Shown: positions 26,034 through 33,656 of the stretch, one piece after another | How the letters are laid out: every line of letters starts with the position of its first letter | How positions within the stretch are numbered: position 1 is the stretch's first letter | The notes under the pieces: model-generated | What the model was told of the DNA's origin: nothing | The model's input: the letters and a program-made list of their open reading frames with translations, nothing else | Databases searched by the model: none | DNA from: Woeseiaceae bacterium | Lineage (GTDB): Bacteria; Pseudomonadota; Gammaproteobacteria; Steroidobacterales; Woeseiaceae | DNA: 64,000 nt | Reading direction: 5' to 3' | NCBI GenBank assembly: GCA_028280615.1 | Contig: JANQLK010000042.1 | Span: 1 to 64,000, forward strand | Program-made: the position numbers and the translations under genes

Positions 26034-26510
26034 CTACGATCGCCAGAATTCTTCCGCCCCGTCGGGAAGCTCGGATAGAACCCGGTGGAATGCCTCTTGA
26101 TCGACATACTTCTTCAGGGATCGAGCTACATCCGCGATTGCGGTATCCGGAGCAAAATTATGAGCAGCTCTGAGTGATTGGACCTCCCCGGACATTTCGG
26201 CCACGTTTCCGAAAGCTCTCGTCGGTTCGTTCAAATCCCAGTCCGACACGAATAGAGCCTTAACGAGTGGAGGCAAGACCGAGGAGAATCGGATCGCCTG
26301 GTCCGCGTCCAGCCGTCGGCGGAACACTTGCAGTACGCCTTGCACCATCGTATAGGCCTGATGCGTAGTGCCTAGATCCGCCGCATCCCGCGCGTCGACC
26401 AGAAAGTCATAGAACTGGTCTGAGGCACGTGCATACTCCGCGGGTACCGGCATTACGAGTTCCTGTTGAGGAGAAAGTGCGAGAATCGCATTCGGTCGAA
26501 GATCGCTCAT
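26034..26510 (-). CDS. DUF2267 family protein
   Basis: A 158-residue soluble helical protein. The pattern ASDQFYDFLVDARDAADLGTTHQAYTMVQGVLQVFRRRL...ADQAIRFSSVLPPLVKALFVSDWD matches the DUF2267 repeat. A shorter second repeat follows, ending in RVLSELPDGAEEFW. Function is unknown; these genes often sit beside stress or protease genes. It lies 109 bases after the HtrA-like gene on the same strand and may share its transcript. Confidence 0.85.
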   Translation of the reverse strand: MSDLRPNAILALSPQQELVMPVPAEYARASDQFYDFLVDARDAADLGTTHQAYTMVQGVLQVFRRRLDADQAIRFSSVLPPLVKALFVSDWDLNEPTRAFGNVAEMSGEVQSLRAAHNFAPDTAIADVARSLKKYVDQEAFHRVLSELPDGAEEFWRS

Positions 26511-26619
26511 TCTAGCTCAATCGAAGCGCTTCTCTGGATTCGGCAAGATGCGGCCGAAATCCTCGAGCCGAACAGGCGCGCTTCATCTCGGTGGTTTTCT
26601 GTCCGCCAGCTTCGACGAG

Positions 26620-27636
26620 TCACTCGGCGCTGCGTTCCGTAGGCTCGACGATGCGAGTCTGGCGCTTTCCGCGAGAAACGACATGGATCTCAGTCGCTTC
26701 GCCGATGCGCTCGGCGTTGATCAGCCGAAGCAGGTCGTCCACGCCGGTCACGGGCGAAGCCTCAATCGCAACGATGACGTCGCCGTCGCGGACGCCGGCC
26801 GTGGCGGCAGGGCTCGCCGATTCGACACTGACGACCAGCACCGCGTGACTCTGGTGAATTCCGGCCTGATGTCCCCAGCGCTTCGGTACCGGTATCGTCT
26901 GCACGGCGACACCGAGGTAGGCGTGCCGCACGCGGCCGTGACGAATGATCTCACTGATCACGAGTTTCGCCGTGTTACTGGCGACCGCGAAGCAGAGGTT
27001 TTGCGCACGGGGAATTATTGCCGTGTTGACGCCAATGATATGTCCGCGGGTGTCGACCAGCGGGCCGCCTGAATTGCCGGGATTGAGCGCTGCGTCGGTC
27101 TGAATGACGTCGTCGATCAGACGTCCTGATTGCGAGCGCAGCGAGCGACCCAGCGCCGAGACGATGCCCGCGGTCACGGTCGATTCGAAACCGAGCGGAT
27201 TGCCGATAGCGATCGCAATCTGGCCCTGCCGCAGCGACTTGGAATCACCGAGCGATGCCCAGGGCAGTGTGCCGGAGTCCGCGGCGCGCAATAGGGCAAT
27301 GTCGGTGTGCGGATCGTCACCCAGCACCGATGCATCTATGCGGCGGCCATCCGAGAGACCGAGCACCACTGATTCGGCCCCCTGCACCACGTGAGAGTTC
27401 GTGACGACGAGGCCGTCAGGGGACAGGATTGCGCCCGAACCCACTCCGGTCCGCTGTTGGCGTTTTTTCGACGAAAACGGCTCGACCCGTACAACCGCCG
27501 GGCCGACGGTGTCGAACACCTCCACCACCGCCGCCGAGTACGCATCGAGCAGGCCGGCATCGCGACCGCTCGGTCTGCTGCCCTGGCTCTCGTCGCCTTG
27601 CTCGTCCAGCACCCACCCGAATGAAACTGCGCTCAT
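26620..27636 (-). CDS. HtrA/DegP-like serine protease with one PDZ domain, no signal peptide
   Basis: Trypsin-like S1C protease of 338 residues. The catalytic triad is visible: His82 in VVTNSHVV, Asp112 in PHTDIALL and Ser189 in NPGNSGGPL. A single PDZ domain covers about residues 235-325 (PAATAGVRDGDVIVAIE). No signal peptide or membrane helix precedes the protease domain, so it is predicted cytoplasmic unless the true start is elsewhere, which is unusual for the family. DUF2267 follows on the same strand. Confidence 0.9.
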   Translation of the reverse strand: MSAVSFGWVLDEQGDESQGSRPSGRDAGLLDAYSAAVVEVFDTVGPAVVRVEPFSSKKRQQRTGVGSGAILSPDGLVVTNSHVVQGAESVVLGLSDGRRIDASVLGDDPHTDIALLRAADSGTLPWASLGDSKSLRQGQIAIAIGNPLGFESTVTAGIVSALGRSLRSQSGRLIDDVIQTDAALNPGNSGGPLVDTRGHIIGVNTAIIPRAQNLCFAVASNTAKLVISEIIRHGRVRHAYLGVAVQTIPVPKRWGHQAGIHQSHAVLVVSVESASPAATAGVRDGDVIVAIEASPVTGVDDLLRLINAERIGEATEIHVVSRGKRQTRIVEPTERSAE

Positions 27637-27849
27637 GGAAGTCTCGCTCAGTCGATAAGATCAGCGATATGGGGCCATCGCACTCGATTTCGAGAGGGCA
27701 CGGTCATGATGAGGGGCTCCAGGTTTCTGACGGGAGAGATCTATGAGAGCAGACGAATATCTTCTCTCTGGACAATGGATTCGCTTAGAATCACATTACT
27801 CCCACTCTTGTGCTCATTGGGCCGCAGGTGAGAGCTAGCTCCCTGATGA

Positions 27850-27890
27850 GCGGGTGTAGTTCAATGGTAGAACATCAGCTTCCCAAGCTG
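27850..27890 (+). tRNA. Truncated tRNA-Gly (5' half only)
   Basis: These 41 bases are identical to the first 41 of the intact tRNA-Gly(CCC) at 32899. They cover the acceptor 5' strand, D arm and anticodon loop TTCCCAA, and stop one base before the end of the anticodon stem. The following bases do not match a tRNA, so it cannot make a functional molecule. With the intact copy it forms a direct repeat flanking 5 kb. Confidence 0.85.
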
Positions 27891-28232
27891 TTTTGACCCG
27901 CCTCGCTACTCTAGTCTCTTGAGCCAGAGTAGTATCACCTCGCTTCCTTCTACACCGGTCGTCGAATCGGTGAGCATAAGTCCGTGCGCAATGCACGTTA
28001 TTTGGGCGAGCGCCGCAACGACGCGGTCCGCCATGGTGCAATAGCGGCCGACTTTTTCACGTCCGACAGCACGGTCCGAGGATAAACCCTCGCCGGAAGA
28101 CTCTGGCACGGGATTTGCAGCAGCCAACCCCGTCTCCCGTGTGCAAGCGTTGACGCGTGCTTACTGCAGCTTCGTTCGATGCGTTGCCGCTGGAGACAAC
28201 GTTTCTCGCCACACTAATTTGGAGGGCAAATC
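27891..28232. other. Gene-free stretch after the half tRNA
   Basis: About 340 bases with no gene I can support. Short minus-strand frames exist but show no family features or integrase motifs. The last 15 bases hold GGAGG, the ribosome-binding site of the outer-membrane protein gene. Confidence 0.45.
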
Positions 28233-28991
28233 ATGGGGAACAAAGCACTGAAGTCGAAGGGTCGCGCCGGCTTGCTGTTTCTGTCTGTGCTGGCTGCTGG
28301 CGCAGCAATGGCCGAAGAGAAGGACAGCTCGTTGACGGTACTCTTGAGCCAGGATGCATTCTTCGGCTTCTACCCGTCGTTTAACGGGCTCTACGAGCTG
28401 TCCGAGGACCGGGATTTTTCGTTCTATGGCATCCTCTGGACCAAGCCGGCATTCGGTCTTGCGGCGCCGACCGGCGATGACCTCTGGACGGAGTTCGGTG
28501 TCGGCCTGAATTTTCACTACATGGACGACCGGTTGATGGTGAAGCCCCAGCTGGGCGTGACGAACGGTGCTCTCCTGTCCGGTGGAGATCTCGACGAAAA
28601 TGGCAACGTCAGGGGCTCGAACTTCGCCGACGGTATCGTTCCGAGCCTCACGATCAACTACGCCGACGACAAATACGAGGCGGAATGGTACAGCGGCTAC
28701 TACGCTGCGCTTCGCGATCGCAGTGATGACGCCGCGCTGGATTTCCTGCACGTGTGGGCGAATGCCGGTGCGAAAATCACGAGCATTATGTCGCTCGGCG
28801 TACACTGGGAGTGGCTGGACAACACCCGCAATACGTATCCAGGTGGCACCGAAGACACGGTGTACAACTGGATAGGCGGCTACACGCAGTTCAGCCTGCC
28901 CAACAATGGCTTTGCACGGTTCTCGTTTGGCGCCGATACCGAGGACAACGCCGGCGACTTCTACAAGCTCACGGTGGGCTACTCGTTCTAG
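28233..28991 (+). CDS. Outer-membrane beta-barrel-like protein, possibly DUF6733
   Basis: A 252-residue exported protein with a signal peptide (GLLFLSVLAAGAAMA, cleavage near residue 27). Amphipathic strands ending in aromatic residues make up the rest. SLTVLLSQDAFFGFYPSFNGLYELSEDRDFSFYGILWT begins the mature part, and the last strand DFYKLTVGYSF ends in phenylalanine, the classical outer-membrane insertion signal. I believe it matches DUF6733 but cannot confirm this. GGAGG lies 9 bases before the ATG. Its 3' end overlaps the open frame of the convergent M1 gene. Confidence 0.72.
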   Translation: MGNKALKSKGRAGLLFLSVLAAGAAMAEEKDSSLTVLLSQDAFFGFYPSFNGLYELSEDRDFSFYGILWTKPAFGLAAPTGDDLWTEFGVGLNFHYMDDRLMVKPQLGVTNGALLSGGDLDENGNVRGSNFADGIVPSLTINYADDKYEAEWYSGYYAALRDRSDDAALDFLHVWANAGAKITSIMSLGVHWEWLDNTRNTYPGGTEDTVYNWIGGYTQFSLPNNGFARFSFGADTEDNAGDFYKLTVGYSF

Positions 28992-31950
28992 CGCTGACGA
29001 ACGGGCGTTCGGGGTGACGCGGCCGACGCGCGCAGGTCGCGTCACCCCATGCGAGCGGCAACGCTGCCCACGGAGTGCCACAGCGACAGTACCCATGCAG
29101 GCAGGCATTCGGCGGTAGAGCGCCACGATCCGGAGCCGCGGGACGGTTACCGTTGACGGAACGTGGAGCGTGGACTCTCCAGCGCCTCGATTGGCTGGCG
29201 ACGGGTACGAATCCCGTTGTCGCGCTGTTGCTTGCGGGCATCGAAGCAGCCGCGGCGCCCGGCAGCCGCCTTACCCTGACCTTCAATGCTGTACACAGCT
29301 CGATGAGCTCCCGTGTCTGCTCCAGGCTGCGTCCATGGCCGGGTACGAGCTCGGCATGCCGTTCGAACAGCGCATCCAGTTCCTCGCGCCTCCCCTCGTC
29401 GCAGAACGCCGCCGCCAGCCGCGGCATCCTGCGTCGCCACTGCGTTGGAACTTTCTCGACAATCGCCGCAAAGTTTGCCCTGAGCCAGGTCCAGTGTTGA
29501 TCGCGCAGCGATGACTCGGATAGTGCGACCTCGAGCATGCCGTACGTCTCCCTCGGCCCAAGCTGCTCTCCCAGCGCGAGCTCATGGACAGCGTCGACGA
29601 GCTTCGGGTCTCGGATATGGCCGAGTGCGTTGGCGCTGGCATTCTCGAAAACCGGATCATCGAGTTCCGCGCGAAACCGGACCAGGTGCGGCAGGAACTC
29701 TTCGCCGGCCTCTTCGATCGCGACGGCCAGGGCCGGATAGTAAAGGTCGGAAGGCAGTGTTGCGTCGTCGCGGTCGCGCCCGAATCCCGTGAACGCATGC
29801 GCCATTTCACGCAGTTGATCCCGGGCGCGTGGGTCCCGCACCGTCAATGCCATGAAACTCAAGAGCTGGCTGTGCAGCAGCTGGTCGTCTTCGTCGACAC
29901 TTTCGTGGCTGCGATCGATGACGGGCTGGTACAGGCCACGGACGAATGCCAGCAAGGCCTGCAGTTCGGCCGTCGACCAGTCGGAACGTGCGTACTTCGT
30001 CAGCGATCGCAATGGCGCAGTGACGACCTGGCGCACGGGCGAGCGCGACGATGCGGCAACGACAGCCAGCAGTCTGACCTCGTCGAGCCGGCCGGCCTCG
30101 AATGCGGCGAACGCGCTGTCCACGGCCGACAGCGCCTCGACCGGCGTCAGCCGAACAAAATTGTCAATGAGCCGAGTCCATCCGGACGCATCCAGCGACC
30201 AGCGATAGTAGCCGCTGCCCGCGGCGTTCGGGGTCAGCCACTCCGGGCATTCGCCGCCGGTGAGCTTCAGCGTCTGCCGCGACTCCGTCATGATCGTGCA
30301 CTCGCTACCCGCGTCCGTTCGCACACAGACAGGCAGGCTCCACGACTTGTCGACGTCGTCAATCGGCGAACCCAGCGCCTTGTAGCGGCTTTGTTCGAGC
30401 TCCAGTAACGGTCCGCCACGGGCATCGCAGTTGACAGATACCGCGAGTAGCGGGACACCGGTCTGCTCGACGAAGCCGCGAAACGTGTCGGTTAGCGCTG
30501 GCGTCTCGGTTTCCTCGCCGATGACCCGATAGAAATCGGGCGAGTCAGCGACGCCGTCTGCGAACGTCTCGATATAGCGGCCCAGGGCCGGGCGGAACGT
30601 ATCGGGCCCGAAGAACCGGTCGACCATGTTGATGACGCCGAGACCTTTCGAGTAGGTGATCGCGTCGTAGGCATTGCGGACTTCGTCGTTATCGGCGATC
30701 GGTTCGCGGACCGCGCGCGTGCTGACCAGCGAGTCGAGCTGCATCGCGCCGAGTGCTCGCTCCGCCGCGTTCAGGTCATGCCCGCCGTCGGGCTCCAGTA
30801 TCGTGAGGACCAGCGGCGTCGCCCAGGTCGCGAAGCCTTCCTTCAGCCACAGGTCGTCCCACCACGGCGGCGTGACGAGGTTGCCGAACCACATGTGCGC
30901 AATCTCGTGCGCGTGAATGCCGAGCAGCGAGAGCCGGGCACCCGGCGCTGGTTTATCCCCGACGAGGATACGCTGCTCCCGGTAGGTAATCGCCGCCGAT
31001 AGCTCCGTCGCCCCGCTGGGCCACTGCGGAGCCGCGACGATATCGAGCTTTTCGAATGGATACGGCTGCCTTAGCTGCTGCTCGAAGATCTGGATCATGC
31101 GGGGCGTCATGTCCAGTACGTAGTTCATGTCGCCGCCGCGGCCCCTCCTCGCCACGCCCCGCAGCGGAATCGGTCGCGAGCGAATGTCGTTCGGCGGAAT
31201 TGCTTCGCGCTCGACAATGTCGAACGGCCCGACGGCCAGGGACAGCAGGTATGTCGACATCGGCGGTGTCGTGGAAAACGTCAGGCGCTGCATGTCGTCG
31301 CCGATCGACCGCCTGTCGACGACAGGGCTGTTGCCGATCGCCTCATGCCCCTCGGGAATTGTTAGCTCGAGATCGAACGTCGCCTTCAATCCTGGCTCGT
31401 CAAAACCCGGCAGGAACCTACGCGCCTGAATCGACTCGGACTTGGCGAGCACGTAGGCGTCACCCTGCTCCTCCACCTTGAAGAGTCCGGCAAGATTCCG
31501 GTCGAACGCTGCGCTATAGCGAATCATCAGCGTGACCTCGCCGGCCGGTAGCGTCGAATCGAAGCTGACCGCCGAAACGCCGGATGCGAGTACCTGCCGA
31601 TAGCTGCCGACCAGTTCTTCGCCGGCTGCCGTCGACGCGGTGACGGCGCTGACGTCGAGGCCCTTGCCGTGCAGCCAGATTCGATCTGACGGCTGATCCA
31701 GGACGACGTCGATCGCAACCTCGCCCGAGAATCCGTCGCGACGCGGATCCAGCGAGAGATCGAGGCGGTACGCGGTCGGGCGCACGCCGGCAGGCAGCCT
31801 GCCGGCCGGCGCCAGAGATGCGAGTTCGGCATGATTCGCTGCGGCGCCGGTCGACTCACCAGACTGCCTGCCAGAGTCCCTGTTGGCGTCGCAACCGACG
31901 ACGATCGAAATGGTGATCGTCAGAACAAGGGCGGATAGGATGTGGCGCAT
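28969..31950 (-). CDS. M1 family zinc aminopeptidase lipoprotein with abnormal C-terminus
   Basis: Gluzincin aminopeptidase of 993 codons. A lipoprotein signal has lipobox VVGC (Cys about residue 20). An N-terminal beta domain follows. The exopeptidase motif reads GATEL instead of the usual GAMEN, followed by the normal ITYRE. The zinc site HEIAH (about residues 347-351) and the third ligand in LKEGFATW come next, then an ERAP1-like helical C-terminal domain. Recognisable similarity ends at ELIELCTALK (about 29285). The last 100 or so codons look non-coding and run through a hairpin into the neighbouring gene, so a frameshift or lost stop is likely. The start is the ATG giving the lipobox signal; a longer frame begins 24 codons upstream. 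Confidence 0.8.
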   Translation of the reverse strand: MRHILSALVLTITISIVVGCDANRDSGRQSGESTGAAANHAELASLAPAGRLPAGVRPTAYRLDLSLDPRRDGFSGEVAIDVVLDQPSDRIWLHGKGLDVSAVTASTAAGEELVGSYRQVLASGVSAVSFDSTLPAGEVTLMIRYSAAFDRNLAGLFKVEEQGDAYVLAKSESIQARRFLPGFDEPGLKATFDLELTIPEGHEAIGNSPVVDRRSIGDDMQRLTFSTTPPMSTYLLSLAVGPFDIVEREAIPPNDIRSRPIPLRGVARRGRGGDMNYVLDMTPRMIQIFEQQLRQPYPFEKLDIVAAPQWPSGATELSAAITYREQRILVGDKPAPGARLSLLGIHAHEIAHMWFGNLVTPPWWDDLWLKEGFATWATPLVLTILEPDGGHDLNAAERALGAMQLDSLVSTRAVREPIADNDEVRNAYDAITYSKGLGVINMVDRFFGPDTFRPALGRYIETFADGVADSPDFYRVIGEETETPALTDTFRGFVEQTGVPLLAVSVNCDARGGPLLELEQSRYKALGSPIDDVDKSWSLPVCVRTDAGSECTIMTESRQTLKLTGGECPEWLTPNAAGSGYYRWSLDASGWTRLIDNFVRLTPVEALSAVDSAFAAFEAGRLDEVRLLAVVAASSRSPVRQVVTAPLRSLTKYARSDWSTAELQALLAFVRGLYQPVIDRSHESVDEDDQLLHSQLLSFMALTVRDPRARDQLREMAHAFTGFGRDRDDATLPSDLYYPALAVAIEEAGEEFLPHLVRFRAELDDPVFENASANALGHIRDPKLVDAVHELALGEQLGPRETYGMLEVALSESSLRDQHWTWLRANFAAIVEKVPTQWRRRMPRLAAAFCDEGRREELDALFERHAELVPGHGRSLEQTRELIELCTALKVRVRRLPGAAAASMPASNSATTGFVPVASQSRRWRVHAPRSVNGNRPAAPDRGALPPNACLHGYCRCGTPWAALPLAWGDATCARRPRHPERPFVSARTSSPP
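29011..29048. terminator. Strong inverted repeat between convergent genes
   Basis: GGGGTGACGCG at 29011-29021 pairs perfectly with CGCGTCACCCC at 29038-29048 (11-bp stem, 16-base loop). It lies 20 bases after the outer-membrane protein stop. It has no T run, so it may be a bidirectional transcript-end hairpin rather than a classical terminator. Its position inside the M1 open frame supports the view that the M1 tail is not natural coding sequence. Confidence 0.45.
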
Positions 31951-32158
31951 CGTCTGTCTCGTCGCTGCAGGAAGGAGGACCCGTACTTTAACCTTTACGA
32001 GCCGCGGGCGGGCCGGGTCCACCCGGCTACGGTGCTGCCTCTGGCGTGGATTGGAATTACGAGCGAGGCTATCGGACCTTTAAGAAGTTTGGCTTAAGCT
32101 CTAAATGCGCGTCGCCGACCACCGCCGCGGAGGCGCCTGCTGAGTCTTGCTGGCTCGT

Positions 32159-32551
32159 TCACTTCCGAAACGGCCGCGGTGGAACACGAAACCAGCCGAC
32201 GACAACGAGGGCACCGAAAACCGTGTATACAAGACCGAACACCCACATCGGTGCATCGTAATAGAGCACCTCGCCGAGCCAGAACGCGATGAACGAGCCG
32301 GCGTAGGTTGCGTCGCCGGCTTGCGCCCGCAATGCCATCTCCCACGTCGTCAGCGGACAAACGCGGCCGAGCCAGGCCTGCAGCACAACGAATCCGATCG
32401 CGGCCAGATGCACGACCCGAAACCAGGGGTTCCGGACCCACGCCCAACCGCGGACGCCACCGGCCAGGATCAACACGAGCCCGACGACGACGAACGCAAC
32501 GAACGCGACGTGCAGAATCAGGAGCAGGTCGGCTGCCAATCGATAGATCAC
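32159..32551 (-). CDS. DUF2784 family membrane protein
   Basis: A 130-residue protein with four hydrophobic helices and the family pattern IYRLAADLLLILHVAFVAFVVVG at the N-terminus. AWVRNPWFRVVHLAAIGFVVLQAWLGRVCPLTTWE follows, where the Cys-Pro-Leu-Thr segment is characteristic, then GEVLYYDAPMWVFGLVYTVFG. The start is a GTG giving the normal N-terminus; another in-frame GTG lies nine codons upstream. Function is unknown. It lies inside the segment between the two tRNA-Gly copies. Confidence 0.85.
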   Translation of the reverse strand: MIYRLAADLLLILHVAFVAFVVVGLVLILAGGVRGWAWVRNPWFRVVHLAAIGFVVLQAWLGRVCPLTTWEMALRAQAGDATYAGSFIAFWLGEVLYYDAPMWVFGLVYTVFGALVVVGWFRVPPRPFRK

Positions 32552-32898
32552 AGTGTGGCCCGGTTGCGGCAACGGCACCAGATTACGTTCTTGCAGGGTA
32601 TTTGTCCCGAATACTGGCAGCGCACGGCAGGGAGGGCGTCAAGATGTGCGGTCGTCAGTTCTGTGATCGACGAGTAAGTTAACGTCGCTTCTGCTTGGGA
32701 TGTGCAATTGGTTCTCTCCATCTAGCTATGTCACCCTATAGCGATACGGATCGAGAACCTTCAATATCGGAAAACGCGAAAACAAACTCGGGGCACGGTA
32801 GAATCGAAATCCACACAGAAATCGCGTTATTTCTCCCCGACCTCGGGCGTGAGTCTGCAAGTGCACCGGGATTTTCAGGGAGCGCCAAACCTATGCAG
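32552..32898. other. Gene-free stretch upstream of tRNA-Gly
   Basis: About 350 bases with no gene I can support. It is the upstream region of the intact tRNA-Gly and presumably holds its promoter, although no convincing -35/-10 pair could be picked by eye. It shares no similarity with the bases upstream of the half tRNA at 27850. Confidence 0.4.
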
Positions 32899-32972
32899 GC
32901 GGGTGTAGTTCAATGGTAGAACATCAGCTTCCCAAGCTGAGAATGAGGGTTCGATTCCCTTCACCCGCTCCA
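32899..32972 (+). tRNA. tRNA-Gly (anticodon CCC)
   Basis: A complete cloverleaf can be drawn: acceptor GCGGGTG with CACCCGC, D stem GTTC/GAAC, anticodon stem TCAGC/GCTGA with loop TTCCCAA (anticodon CCC), T stem GAGGG/CCCTT with loop TTCGATT, and encoded CCA. It closely resembles E. coli glyU. Reads GGG codons. Its first 41 bases recur at 27850. Confidence 0.97.
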
Positions 32973-33142
32973 GCCCCCTATCTGGAGTCTTATCGCTTGA
33001 TCCACCCGTTGACCGGGTGGTCCAGATGGAAACAGTCCGCACGCGGACTCAACCCCACTAAACGCGCTGGATTTAACTAGACTGTCCCGCTTTGGCTACA
33101 CTGCCGGTTCGCCGGCTCAGCCTGACCGAAGAGGACAATGCC

Positions 33143-33490
33143 TTGATCAAACTCATCGTTGCCGTCCGCAAGCGTGCGGACATGAGCGTGGAAGACTTCC
33201 ACACGCACTGGCGAACCCGCCACGCCGAACTCGTCAGGAACTGTCCCGCGACCGAGAAGTACGTTCGCAAGTACGTGCAGTGCCATACCCTGCCCGACCA
33301 GTACGCCGACGGCGACGTCGCGTTCGATGGCACGGCGGAGCTGTGGTTCGACAGCGTCGCGGACAGAGATGCGTTTTTCAGCGATCCGGACTATCTCAGC
33401 GACGTCAATCCGGATGAGGAACGCTTCGCCGACATGACCCAGACCGTGTTCTTCGTAACCTCCGAGGAGCCCGTACTCGACAACACCTGA
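33143..33490 (+). CDS. EthD domain-containing protein
   Basis: A 115-residue dimeric alpha-beta barrel of the EthD family. With the TTG start the product begins IKLIVAVRKRADMSVEDFHTHWRTRHAELV, the classical EthD opening. GAAGAGGA lies 8-10 bases upstream of this TTG, better than the longer TTG frame at 33092. Family members act in degradation of ethers or polyketide-like compounds or are uncharacterised. No pathway partner is adjacent. Confidence 0.82.
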   Translation: MIKLIVAVRKRADMSVEDFHTHWRTRHAELVRNCPATEKYVRKYVQCHTLPDQYADGDVAFDGTAELWFDSVADRDAFFSDPDYLSDVNPDEERFADMTQTVFFVTSEEPVLDNT

Positions 33491-33656
33491 GCTGGCGATC
33501 CGTATACAGGAACCGGCGGCGCATGCACCGCCATTTGCTGCCGGAGGCCTCCGGAAGCGCACCCGCGTTTCACGAATGCCCGCCGGATGAGTAAACTGTC
33601 GGCGCGGCGGCCGCGGCCGGCGGTTCATGAAGCCCCAGAAGAGGGAACACGAGAAA

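Noticed and set aside
27991..28003. 13-base match ATGCACGTTATTT to positions 79-91 in the repeat at the window start
   Set aside because: Too short to support a repeat copy; the flanking bases differ on both sides.
27906..28127. A 73-codon minus-strand frame after the half tRNA, considered as an integrase or toxin remnant
   Set aside because: No recombinase or toxin motifs, no ribosome-binding site, and no supporting neighbours.
33073..33092. AGACTGTCCCG near 33080, resembling the mobile-element terminus
   Set aside because: Only a short partial match and no inverted partner near the EthD gene.
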